From Astragalus membranaceus (taxonomy: Eukaryota; Streptophyta; Magnoliopsida; Fabales; Fabaceae), in NCBI GenBank assembly GCA_039519185.1, contig CM076849.1:59593087-59657086 (forward strand): a stretch of DNA of 64,000 nucleotides, read 5' to 3'. Shown here in pieces: positions 33,001 through 42,864 of this stretch (within the stretch, counting starts at the first letter, position 1; each line of letters starts with the position of its first letter). Position numbers and translations under genes: made by a program. The notes under the pieces were generated by a model. It was not told the origin of the DNA. It saw only the letters and a list, made by a program, of their open reading frames with translations, and ran no database searches.

Positions 33001-33638
33001 AGGCCTCTTGCTGGAAGGCGGTGAAGGGGGGACTAATATGCATGTCAAGGATCGTCACTCCATACATGACAAATTTCAAAGCTCTTGGCCAGACAGCTAC
33101 GTGTTGACCTTCGGCCATCCCCTCCACGTTCCAGACCTGATCCTTCCTGGAAACGCGCTTGACGAGGAAGCTCGTGTCATCCCCGGTCCTGTAGACGGAC
33201 TGAATTCCCCTCAACGTCTCTGACACCCATGAGTACTCCCGAGGGACATTGAGAGGTTGGGACAAGGGAACATTAACCGGCCCGACTCCGGCGCGGGGGT
33301 GTTGATCGGGAATCACCTCCCTCATGCACGGGATCCCCGTGATGTCCGAGTCCGTCTTCATTATTGCGACTTTCAGCAACCTCCGCTTCACTGTCATCGA
33401 AGCTCCAGCTAGTACTCCCCTGTTCTTCATAATCAGGCTCGGCGTCAGACCCCTCCGAGTCAAGGACCACTACCTCGGCATTGTCTTCATCCGCCAGCTC
33501 GTTACTGGGAACCCCGGGAGAGCGGTCTTCAGCATGAAAACTCAAAGGAGCAGAGCCCAAATCATCTTGAACCTCGGGAACAACCGACCCGGGGGGACTA
33601 GTACGAACTTCCACCGACTCTCCAGCACCGGAAGCCAT
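30042..33638 (-). pseudogene. Antisense accessory gene of the Tat element (Transposase_28/putative gypsy-type protein), intron-containing
   Basis: On the minus strand a spliced gene can be followed from ATG 33,636-33,638 (MASGAGESVEV, Asp/Glu-rich N-terminus) through ISPPFTAFQQEALGILNLAP, SQLHPNSWAFLRAFELMCIH (resembling the putative gypsy-type transposon domain), to YSDSLKNWKNKYFFVEP, DSMGPDKLSRLM, a basic stretch SPRASKKSRHGKHR and a C-terminal coiled coil (ERERDSALNQCMEHEVRI, SELEADILKARQAQ), stop at 30,042. Two introns are visible: about 32,365-32,450 (GTAGG...TTTCGCAG) and about 30,630-30,697 (GTATTC...TATTTCAG). Frame changes occur near 33,370, 32,880 and 30,530, and a hAT element lies at 30,948-32,158. 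CTATAAATAG on the minus strand (34,044-34,053) is a plausible TATA box. Its function in Tat elements is not known to me. Confidence 0.8.
30948..32158. mobile_element. hAT-like non-autonomous element inside the antisense gene
   Basis: The 1,211-bp element has ends TTGAGCTGGCAAAATGGGC and (inverted) TAGAGCTGGCAAAACGGGC, flanked by the 8-bp near-identical repeats TCCGGAGC (30,940-30,947) and TCTGGAGC (32,159-32,166), as expected for hAT. Dense GGGCCGG/AGCCCG subterminal motifs fill about 190 bp at each end. The AT-rich middle has no transposase. Removing it with one flank copy makes the antisense frame continuous (SHAP joined to EQQVQPGRAGSP). Confidence 0.9.
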
Positions 33639-34043
33639 TGCTTTTGCGAGGATAGGGCGATCTGAGTTAGCAACCCGACGAGTCTGTTTTGTCCTCGCCA
33701 GATCGATCCTGTAGAAATGGGGGCTTGACGTGTTAGGTTGATACTTAAACAGTGGGTCCACAACCAAGTCGGAACCCGACCTGACGACCCCCACTCTGTA
33801 TCAATAAATACGGGTTCTGAGAGAACCTGGCTGTGAACTAAAGCCGGAAGCAATAAATAAAAGAAGGGAACTAACCTTGTGAAACACGAAGCTCGTCAAC
33901 ACTTGAAACGGGTCAAGAATTGCAACGGTCTCACCGAGACTCACCACGGAACTCTGAAAGACGAAGTCTACTCCAGAACGAGCTTAAGATCGGGAGCGGA
34001 GCAATTCTCAAAAAACAGTACAAAGTAAGAGAGGTCCCCTCTC

Positions 34044-34053
34044 CTATTTATAG
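34044..34053 (-). promoter_or_regulatory. Candidate TATA box for the antisense Tat gene
   Basis: The minus strand reads CTATAAATAGG about 410 bp upstream of the antisense ATG, followed by GAGGGGACCTCTC. It resembles the TATA boxes in both LTRs (CTATAAATAAG) but lies outside them, facing left, and would let the accessory gene be transcribed independently. Confidence 0.55.
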
Positions 34054-34424
34054 GAAACAAAAAGGCCTCTGATGGACCTGGGCCTAGGCTACGCGATCCA
34101 TTGCTAGCCCCTAGGCAGGCGCGTCGTTTCAAGCGCCATCATTGCCCCAATCATCCTCGAACGACGCGTCCCATCAATGACCTCATTAGCTGGCGCAGAA
34201 ATCAAGACATAACTATAACCGGAACGCCTCGAATCCCTCGGCTCGCCCCGGTCTTATAACCCCGCCATGACATGAGTCTCTCACAAACGGACAGCCTCGA
34301 GTCACTCGACGCGACCTGAGTCCCTCAGCTCGTCCCGGTCCTCCAATCTCGGTATGACATGAGTCTCTCACTCCGGAGTTTAGGGACGACACGAACTCTA
34401 AAGCAACAAGTCTAGCCCGCCCTA

Positions 34425-34791
34425 AGGCGACCCGACTTGGGGGGCTACTGTTACGGATTGGGCCTCTATGGCCAATCCACCAAAAGGCCCAATAACAAAG
34501 GGCCAAATTCAGCCAAAGGTGGAGATCTCAGACATAGATCCAATGGTTCTCCTTCACTCCAACTACCTATAAATAAGCATTCAATGCTAGCATTAATGGT
34601 ACTCACTTTTCCAATACTCTTGCTTGTAATTGACTCACTCACTGACTTGAGCGTCGGAGTGTCATTGCAGGTACCACCCCACATCGGATCGGAGCACCAA
34701 CTCGGACTGACCAAGAACATAAATACCAACTATCTCGGACCAGACTACGTATCCAAGATCGGACACTTAGTCAGAGATACGGTACTGAACA
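34425..34791 (+). repeat. Polypurine tract and 3' LTR of the Tat element
   Basis: ACTTGGGGGGCTAC directly precedes the LTR (34,449-34,791, 343 bp) and is the likely plus-strand primer. The TATA box is at 34,567-34,577. One base is missing relative to the 5' LTR near 34,751 (GTATCC versus GTATTCC). The right target duplication GATTG is at 34,792-34,796. Confidence 0.9.
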
Positions 34792-34796
34792 GATTG

Positions 34797-35063
34797 TAAA
34801 CAAAAAAGCACAGATTAAACATACTGTAAATAAGGATAAAAAAAGAAGAGAAAATGAAAGGAAAAACTAAATTTCATTCATAAACAAAAACCAAATAAAA
34901 GTGTCATAAACACGGTTCTTGAACAAAATCTAAAGAAAGACAAAGTTTGGCTAAGAAAAAATTTAGAGAAGTGAGTTGAATTTCGTGTCCCCCTCTAGGC
35001 CTAGGTCTCATTACATATCATTTAAGCCTGATTATAACAACTTTCAGAATTCGCAAGATTAAG
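34797..35063. other. Unassigned flank between Tat element and LINE
   Basis: AT-rich, no feature recognised. Confidence 0.4.
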
Positions 35064-35079
35064 TGACCTATTACAATTC

Positions 35080-35624
35080 CTTTTTCTTTTGGTAATAAAT
35101 TGGGGCTCCAGTCCCAAAAACAAAACAACTAACAAGAGATCGATACAACCGAGAATGAAGATTCCCAAACTATCATAGAGTAAAAGAAGTCCCACAGATG
35201 GCAGGCATTGCTCAGAGAAGCTAACTCGTCAGCACAACAGTTTGCCTCATGGTAGATAGGCACAAACTTCAGCTCCCACTCCAAAATTATCATATGTTGG
35301 ATCTCTCTAACAAGACTCCACCCGAAAACACGACCCACCAAATAATCCTAAACGATAGAGCAAACAGCAACAGAATCCACCTGAACAATGACTGATTTAC
35401 AAAATCCTTAGCCCAGCACAACCTCAATTCTTCCAAAATACCCCAAACATCAGCCTCCAAAGAGAACATAAGCCAACGAATTTGGCAAATCCACCAATCC
35501 ACTCTCCTATATGTTCTGAATAATTCACCCACAACCCACAAGTCGAACTCCATGTTTAGTGACACCACTAGTGTTGAGACACCACCAACCAACAAGAGGG
35601 GTGCTCCCAACAAACCTCAAACCA
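35080..35624 (-). mobile_element. 5'-truncated LINE with RNase H remnant
   Basis: The insert is flanked by a perfect 16-bp duplication TGACCTATTACAATTC at 35,064-35,079 and 35,625-35,640. Its left edge is a T-rich run, i.e. an A-rich tail on the minus strand. The minus strand encodes a decayed RNase H-like domain, with REIQHMIILEWELKFVPIYH and EANCCADELASL (the conserved H..N..AD.LA end) and, in another frame, DVWGILEELRLCWAKDF. The reverse transcriptase is missing, as expected for a 5'-truncated L1-type copy. Confidence 0.85.
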
Positions 35625-35640
35625 TGACCTATTACAATTC

Positions 35641-35977
35641 TACTGCACGAATTATGACCATAAGTCCATAACGAGCAACAATGCTAGACAGTAAAACTTT
35701 ATGTTTTCATTTGACTCTTTCATTCTTGCCTCTCGAATGATGAGTGTATAGCTAGCATTGGTGGGCCATAATTCTCTCTATTAGCATTCAATTCTCCACT
35801 TTCTCCACCATTTCACCTAATACATTAAAAAAGACAAAAAGATGATAAAATATAACAAAATATGAAATAAAATACTAGAATAACCTATAAATTAAAGCAT
35901 AAACTGAGATGAATTCCAACTTATCAAGACCTTTAAATGACGCGAGAGTGTTTGGATGAGATGGTTCGGGTCTCTAC
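35641..35977. other. Unassigned sequence between LINE and CACTA element
   Basis: No coding or repeat structure recognised. Confidence 0.4.
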
Positions 35978-36478
35978 CCACTACAAAAAAATTGGTTATT
36001 AGCGAGGGATTTTTTCCTCGCAAAACGTCCCAAATCCGTCGCTAATCACCATATTCGAGGGAATTAGCGAGGGACTGCTTCCCTCGCTAAATCGCTCCTC
36101 GCTAATCCATTAGCGGGGGAATTTGAATCCCTCGCTAATTAGCGAGGGACAATTCTCTCGCTAATTTTGACTGTCACGCTTCCCAATTCTGACTGCCACG
36201 TGTCCCAATTTGAATGGCTTGTTTTATGTGTTGTTTTAATTTTTTTTAAAATATTTTTATATATTTATTAATGTGGTGGTGGTGGTGGATGGGAGGAGCT
36301 ATGTGGTGGTGGTGGTGGTGGTGGTGGTTGTGGTTCACTTCGTAGGAGAGAGAGGAGACGAGTTCGTGGTGGTGGTGGGAGGAGCTATGTGGTGGTGGTG
36401 GTGGTGGTTCACTTCGTAGGAGAGAGAGGAGTTCGTGGTGGGGGTTGTGGTTCACTTCGTAGGAGGGAGGGAGGGAGT

Positions 36479-36527
<49 letters not shown>

Positions 36528-37118
36528 GATGGGTGGTGGTGGTGGAAGGTGGAGAGAAGAAGAGAAAAAGAGTAAAGAAATTCGTAGGTGAGAGAAGAGG
36601 AATTCATAGAGAGAGAGAGAGAGAGGGGGGGGAGAGGAGAGGAGTTCATGGTGGTGGTGGTGGTGGTGGAAGGTGGAGGGAATTCGTAGTGAAAGAGGGA
36701 AGAGGTGAGACAAGAGATAAGATGAAATGAGAATGAGTGTGGTGTGTGGTTATTTAAAGTAAAATAAAATAAAATTTACCCATTGTGAGGGACTGGTCCC
36801 TCGCTAACAGCAAATTCCACTTCCGAAAGACTGTTCAACGGTCTGACTCATGTTAGCAAGGGACTGTTCCCTCGCTAATCACCTTGTTTTTCGTGCTAAA
36901 CTTTTCAAATTCCCGCATCCACTTAGCAAGGGACTGGTCCGTCGCTAATGTCAAAAATTCCGTTGCTAACCATTAGTGAGGGACTGGTCTCTCGCTAATT
37001 CCCTCGCTAATGTCAATTTTATCGAGGGAATCACATTCCCTCGCTAATGTCAGTTTTAGTGAGGGAATGTTATTCCCTCGCTAATGTCCCTCACAAATAA
37101 GTTTTTTTTTTGTAGTGG
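35978..37118. mobile_element. Non-autonomous CACTA element, same family as CACTA-1
   Basis: The ends are CCACTACAAAAAAATTGG and TTTTTTTTTGTAGTGG. Counting the outer C/G as part of the element gives a 3-bp duplication TAC (35,975-35,977 and 37,119-37,121); with the canonical CACTA start at 35,979 the flanks do not match. Subterminal TTAGCGAGGGA repeats lie at 35,998-36,165 and 36,785-37,095. The interior is simple sequence (GGT/GTGG runs 36,270-36,420, GA runs 36,470-36,525 and 36,608-36,628), which creates long low-complexity frames but no real gene. Confidence 0.85.
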
Positions 37119-37440
37119 TACCTGCTTAACTAAGGTATTGGGTTCAAGTACAACATTGAGAATTCAAAAGTGTTAGAACTCTTAAAGGAGAGATTTTCCA
37201 CCCTAGCCGACTCAAGGGATTAGTTTTTACAGTTACTTACAGTTACTTCCATGTTATCAAAATAACTCTTTAGATTTAAAGAGTACACGATGATCCATTA
37301 ACACTAGAATTCATAGATTTACATGTTGTAGATATGTTAAGTTTGATCATGTGTTGCACCTTACCCTCTTTCTCGATAAAGAACTCTTAGCTGATTGAGT
37401 AAAATTACTTAACCACTCGAGACAATACGACCTTAGTATA
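37119..37440. other. Unassigned sequence between two CACTA elements
   Basis: No feature recognised; a 9-bp CAGTTACTT duplication occurs near 37,230-37,250. Confidence 0.4.
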
Positions 37441-39884
37441 CACTACAACAAAACTGTAGAAAGAGGGCGCACCCTTTAGGGGCGCTTTTTAAAAAGCGCT
37501 CCTGATGCCCAAATACGCAGGGCCTTTAGGGGCGCTTTTTAAAAAGCGCCCCTAAAGGCCCTGCGTATTTTGAGCATCAGGGGCGCTTTTTAAAAAGCGC
37601 CCCTAAAGGCCCTGCGTGTTTTGAGCATCATGGGCGCTTTTTAAAAAGCGCCCCTGAAGCCCAGAACACGCAGGGCCTTTAGGGGCGCTTTTAAAAAGCG
37701 CCCCTGATGCTCAGGCCTTTAGGGGCGCTTTTTAAAAAGCGCTCCTGATGCTCAATTTCTCTCTTTTACCCTAACTCCCTCTCATTATTTGCGAAAATTC
37801 ACACAGCCGCGCCTCCCTCACACTTCACACACACAGTAGCCTCCATTTGCGAACCTTTGCAGCTTCCCTCCCTCCTCCGTGAACGTACGGCCTTCCCTCC
37901 TCCCTCCTCCGTGAACCGAAGCAGCTTCTCCCTCCTTCCTTCCTTCGTGAGCGACGACGCCTTCCCTCCTCCCTCCTCCGTGAACGGCCTTCCCTCCTCC
38001 GTGAAAACGAAGCAAGGCCTTCTCTCTCTTTCGTGAAAACAAAGCAGCGCCTCCTCCCTCCTCCGTGAAAACGAAGCAACGCCTCCTCCCTCCTCTGTGA
38101 ACGTGAAAACTCAGAAGGTAAACGATGCACAATCCCTCCTTCGTTTTTTTTTGACAAGCCATAGTTTCATTCCTTTCATGAGTCATATGATTTTGAAGAT
38201 TAGATTCTGATGTGAGTGCTGAAATGATTTGTATTTGGATGTTTTTTGTATTAAAATGTTGATTGATGAAAAACAAAAATTAGTTGTATGTTGTATTAAA
38301 CTTGGAATAGATTTTGAAGATGTGCCCCTGATTAGATTTTGAAGATTATCTACTGTGTTTATATGTTGTATTAAACATGGAATAGATTGGATTAATAAAG
38401 GAATGTGAGAAGTATTTTAAATTAGTTGTAAATCAAAAATTCTGCAGAAAATCGTATAACAAAGGTTCAGTATTTTTGTATGATTGTGGGGCTGACTTCC
38501 TTCGTGAGCGACGGCGCTGCTTCTCCCTCCTCCGTGAACGGCGCTGCTTCGTCCTCCCTCCTCCGTGAACGACGCCTTCACTCCGAGACTTGTGAGTTTT
38601 CCTCACTTTAATCTTTAGATTTTCGAATTTTTTTTATTCACGTTGGTTACAGTTTCGTGTTGATTTTATGAGGTTACATGTACTGGTTTTCTGTGCAAAG
38701 GCGTACTTGAAGAGTGCGAAAAACACTTTTCGTGAAAATTTGATGTTTGTGTTGATTGTTTGGGAATTCATTTTATAATTGTTAATGATTGATGCATTTG
38801 TTGATTTAATTGTTTGTGACTGGAAATACGAGTGGTATGATGAGGCATTGGACTGGATTTAGTGTTAGGGACGAATTAATTGGAACCTAAAAGGGCGAGG
38901 AATAAGAATAGAATAGGAAATAGAGCTTGGGAAAATAGGGAGAGGAATTGAAAAACTTTTAAAAGAGGAAATTTGTCTGTTTTTTTGGATATGAATTGAA
39001 AAACTTTTAAAAATTGTACTTTGTCTGTTTTTCACCTATAATATATTTAAGTTCTCTTATCAGGTGAGATGACTTCCCACAGTGACGATAGTGCACAGTG
39101 GTCATGAGAGTCATGATAGCGCACAAAAAAGTTCACTCGTCGTGGAATGACAGTTAAGAAGAATTTCATCAATCGGGGGAACAAAGGGCCTCCTAAACTT
39201 AAAGTAAGATACTTACTAATTAACTAACTTTGTTACATACTTTTAACTGTTTGTTATCTAATTTACACAATTAATAATGCAGGTCATATGGAATTCTAAA
39301 AACCAACCGATTGTATGTATATAAGACGGGTATATATAAGTTTGTTAGTTGGAATTTAATTTGCAATTGGTTAGTTGATTTGAAATTAGGTTGTTGAGTT
39401 GATATTGGTTGTTGTTGGTTCGTTTCTGTTTCAGTTTTATGCAGGTGATGATATTGGTTGATGCAAAATATTTGATATACCAGAAACAATTTTTTTTTTT
39501 AAAAAAAACATAGAATCAGGGGCGCTTGCAGTAAAAAGCGCCCCTGTTGGTCTTAACGCACTTGACAATCAGGGGCGCTTGCAGTTAGAAGCGCCCCTGT
39601 TGGCCTGACCAACAGGGGCGCTTTTTACTGCAAGCGCCCCTGATTGTCAAACGCGCTAAGGCCAACAGGGGCGCTTTTTACTGCAAGCGCCCCTGATTGT
39701 CAAACGCGCTAAGACCAATAGGGGCGCTTTTTACTGCGAGCGACCCTGTTGCCTAATAATTAGAGGCGCTTGTTGGGCGCTCCTATAGAAGGTTTGGCAA
39801 CAGCAGCGCCAGATTTAGGGGCGCCCGAAAGCGCCCCTAATGGATTAAAAAAAGCGCCCCTGAAGGCTTTTTTTTGTTGTAGTG
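37441..39884 (+). mobile_element. Non-autonomous CACTA element with GGGGCGCTTTT subterminal repeats
   Basis: The ends are CACTACAACAAAAC and TTTTTTTGTTGTAGTG, flanked by the 3-bp duplication ATA (37,438-37,440 and 39,885-39,887). Subterminal arrays of AGGGGCGCTTTTTAAAAAGC (self-complementary) lie at 37,470-37,750, and GGGGCGCTT..AAGCGCCCCT at 39,518-39,870. Between 37,800 and 38,110 a CCTCCCTCCTCCGTGAA motif is repeated many times, and again at 38,500-38,580. Only the first exons of the ORF2 gene remain, so it is a deletion derivative. Confidence 0.9.
39069..39315 (+). pseudogene. Remnant of CACTA ORF2, first two exons
   Basis: From ATG 39,069 the text MTSHSDDSAQWS, then RRGMTVKKNFINRGNKGPP, then, after a GT-AG intron, VIWNSKNQPI parallels the outer CACTA's ORF2 start at 59,325 (RGMTVKKDIIGRINKG, then VEWNVKGQPIG). 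Stops interrupt the first exon. The rest of the gene is deleted. This ties the 37,441 element to the outer CACTA family. Confidence 0.75.
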
Positions 39885-39887
39885 ATA

Positions 39888-40185
39888 GATCTATTTTACC
39901 AAGATGAGAAATGTGAGAGATAATTTTCCTAAGTTTTGAATACTTTGTCTTGTTCTTGTAATTGTGTTCATAAGGATTACTACCTCTGGTTTTATATATA
40001 AGCGAAAAAGCAGTTGTAGGTTCATTAGAAAAGGTAGAAGGGGTCTTTTGATGAGGTGACATCATGTTTTTTGTGAGATTTGGGAGAACAGAAATGATGT
40101 GGTTTTCTTGGTTAAGATGAATTCATGGAACTGGTTTCTGGCTAAGACTAAGTTGAGTCATTGCCTATTCTGTGAGTGGTGTGTG
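39888..40185. other. Unassigned sequence
   Basis: Nothing recognised between the CACTA element and the Mutator-like remnant. Confidence 0.4.
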
Positions 40186-41102
40186 GATGTGTCATTATTT
40201 TAATTGACATGACAGTTGACTAAGTCTTGTAGGCATGCCACTTCATTACATGATGTTTAACCCCTAGTAGTTTAGTTTATTCTTCGGAGGGTGTTTAACC
40301 CTCTTTTTCCACCCAAAAAAAGAGAGAAAATAGTACTGTGTTTAGTTTATATTTTCATTTTCAAATTTGTAATTTAATTACCATATTGTTTTTATTTAAA
40401 TATTGTTTTGAAAGTTATAATAAAAAATAATAAAAACTACTATATCTATCCAAAAAATATGTAACTGACAAAATAAATATAATGTGATTTTATGGAAATT
40501 AAAACAGAAGAATAGAAGCAAATTTATCTAAACACAAAGCCTGTGATTCATTTTCAGTCAACCACTTGCAAAAAAAACATGAAGTGCAATAAATGACAAG
40601 AGAAGTAGAATTCAAGTGAATTCACAAAAGCAGCTTATGCTATAGATTACTGTAAATACTAAATATTGTCTTGTTCCTTAGTAATGAACGGATCATTAGA
40701 GAAATGGATTTCAAGAGAATTCGCCACAGCAACATTTGCAAGATTGGAAACAAATCTGATTACTGATTTGTTTTCCAGTAATCAGTGAGTCAATGAATCA
40801 TGAATTAATAAAGTAAATGTTTTTTAATAAAAGAAATGAAGTGGCATGCCAATAAGGCTTAGTCAATTGCCATGTCAATTAAAATATTGACACATCAACG
40901 ACATTTTAGAGTTTGAAATTTCAATTTGGTCAACATTGCATAGTTTTGTAAAATAGGGGGACCAAAATTGCCAAAAAAAAATACGGGAATCAAAATTGCG
41001 CATTGAGTAAAATAGGGGGACCAAAATTGCCAAAAAAAATATAGGGGGATCAAAATTGCACATTGAGTAAAATAGGGGGACCAAAATTGTATTTAAGCCT
41101 TT
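40186..41102. mobile_element. Mutator-like element remnant
   Basis: Inverted arms of about 61 bp at 40,186-40,246 and 40,836-40,896 share TTTTAATTGACATG.CA and GGCATGCCACTTCAT. The right side continues to 41,102 as three tandem copies of ATAGGGGGACCAAAATTG..AAATTGC and ends TTTAAGCC, the terminus style of the elements at 20,197 and 21,290. The matching outer left arm is missing, and no duplication was seen. Confidence 0.6.
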
Positions 41103-41454
41103 TTTTATAGGCAATGTTAGTGGTGGATGGGTGATGACAACCTACCATGGGCTTGCTGTCCAATTTTAATTACTCTAATTTTATTTTAAGTTGTGATAAA
41201 AGTGCATGTGACCAATTGATATATTTGGGATCAATGCACTAAGTTATTTCATTTCAAGTTGTTTTTTTAGTGTGTTTAATCCACTTCAAGTGGTGTGTGT
41301 GTGGCGCATATCTTTGTGAGTTGATGGGGTCAACAAACTTGCTAATCAATGAAGGCAAACTTGCTAATCAAGAAAGGCAATCAGAAGAAAAAGGAATTAC
41401 AAGATCCAAGTCATTTATGGCACATCAAAGATAATCAGAGCAAAAAGGAAATAC
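41103..41454. other. Flank of the outer CACTA element
   Basis: No gene seen. A 16-bp phrase AACTTGCTAATCAA(T/G) is duplicated at 41,337 and 41,357. Confidence 0.4.
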
Positions 41455-41487
41455 ACACTCGCCAGATCTTGAGAAAAAGGGCGCCCT

Positions 41488-41835
41488 ATTGGGCAGCGCT
41501 CATGATGTAAGCGCTACATTTGCTTAAAACGCGCAGGGAATGGGCATCGCTCCTACTGTAAGCGCTGTTTTTGGTTAAAACGCGCAGGGGCAATGGGCAG
41601 CGCTCCTGCTGTAAGCACTGCTTTTGGTTAAAATGCGCTGGGGCAATGGGCAGCGCTTCTGCTGTAAGCGCTGCTTTTGGTTAAAATGCGCTGGGCCAAT
41701 GGGCAGCGCCTTTAAGGAAATGCTGCCTATAGGAGAACACGTTGGGGGTGATGGGCAGCGCTTTTTAGGAAACTCTGCGTATAGGAGAACGTGTTGGGGC
41801 GATGGGCAGCGCTTACAGGCAAACACTGCCTATTA
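41488..41835 (+). repeat. Left subterminal repeats of the outer CACTA
   Basis: Six or seven units of about 50 bp carry GGGCAGCGCT, CTGTAAGCGCTG and GTTAAAACGCGC. AGCGCT is palindromic. They mirror the array at the right edge of the window. Confidence 0.85.
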
Positions 41836-42864
41836 CTAATACTTTATTTGTTCATTTCCTCACATTCCCGCGTTCAGCTACCTCTCCAACGACTCTCTCT
41901 CAGTTCTCCTCCCACTCTCGTTCTTCCAGCTTTAAACCCAAGACCTGCAAACGACCCATTCCTCTTGCTTTCGTTCTCCCTTTTCGTTGCTCTTCCTGCA
42001 AACCCACATTCCTCCTCAACGTCTCCATTTTTGTCTTGTCGTGAGCTCGTCGTGAGCTCATCGTCGTTCGGGTGCTCACCGTGAGCTCGTGTGCTCCCAT
42101 TGACGTCATGAGCTCATCATCGTTTCCTCACTGCGTACAGAGGTTACTCATTTCCTCACGTCATTGCATGTTGTTCTAGTTATTTTAATGGAATTGGAAC
42201 CTTAGGTTAGATGATTCTATGTGAAGTTGATACTTGATGATTGGTTGTTTGAAAGGGTGAAGTGTTTCTAAACTTGAGGTGAAATGTAGGTGAAGTGTTT
42301 GTTGAAATTACCAAATGAAATGCTTGTTAATTGAATGTTGTTTTAGGTTAAGGGATTCTTGTGTTGTATTTCTAAACTTGAGAAATTGAGGATTGATGTT
42401 GAATTTGGGGCTCATTTGTTGTTTATTTTACTCCATGAAACTAGTACTTCTATACATGACTTGGAGCTTGTAAATAAATGATTTGGTTTTGGAATTGATA
42501 ATCTTCTTAAATTGTATATGTTTGGTGAATGAAACTAGCAAAGTAAAATCGAATATGCGAATTGTTTGTTAGGTTTTGCGAGTTTGTTTTGCCGGAGCTT
42601 CGCCTTTGTTGTTCGAGAGTTCGTTCTAGTTCGTGGTTCTCATTCGTTCGAGTTCATTGTTGCTTCCACTTGTTCAGGTACTTTTGTTGTCCTTTTGTAT
42701 TTATTATATGAAGAATGACAATATGGAAGACATCAAAGTCTTTGATTTCTTTAGTTGAAATTAGTTGAATGTCTTAGCTTCAAAAAAATTGTACGTTGTG
42801 TGTTTTTCACCTATAATGGGTTTAAGTTCTCTTATCAGGATTTTATTATAAATATTGGGAAATT

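Larger units (their letters stand above)
23241..34791 (+). mobile_element. Tat-lineage Ty3/gypsy LTR retrotransposon (11.55 kb)
   Basis: LTRs at 23,241-23,584 and 34,449-34,791 begin TGTTA and end GAACA, and are flanked by GATTG at 23,236-23,240 and 34,792-34,796. Order: LTR, primer site, gag, protease, RT, RNase H, a second archaeal-type RNase H, integrase, a 39-bp tandem repeat, a long antisense accessory gene, purine tract, LTR. Dual RNase H plus an antisense gene marks the Tat group (Retand/Grande-like). By eye the LTRs differ at about 8 positions plus one indel in 344 bp (roughly 2.3 percent). Gag and pol are frameshifted and the integrase catalytic Glu is changed, so this copy is not autonomous. 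Confidence 0.93.

Noticed and set aside
33660..33720. ARTKQT in the antisense Tat frame, identical to the first residues of histone H3
   Set aside because: The motif is internal, upstream of the likely start codon, and not followed by the rest of the H3 tail; six residues can match by chance.
36246..36730. His/Ser/Leu-rich minus-strand frame of 155 codons
   Set aside because: Translation of GGT and GA simple repeats inside a non-autonomous CACTA element.
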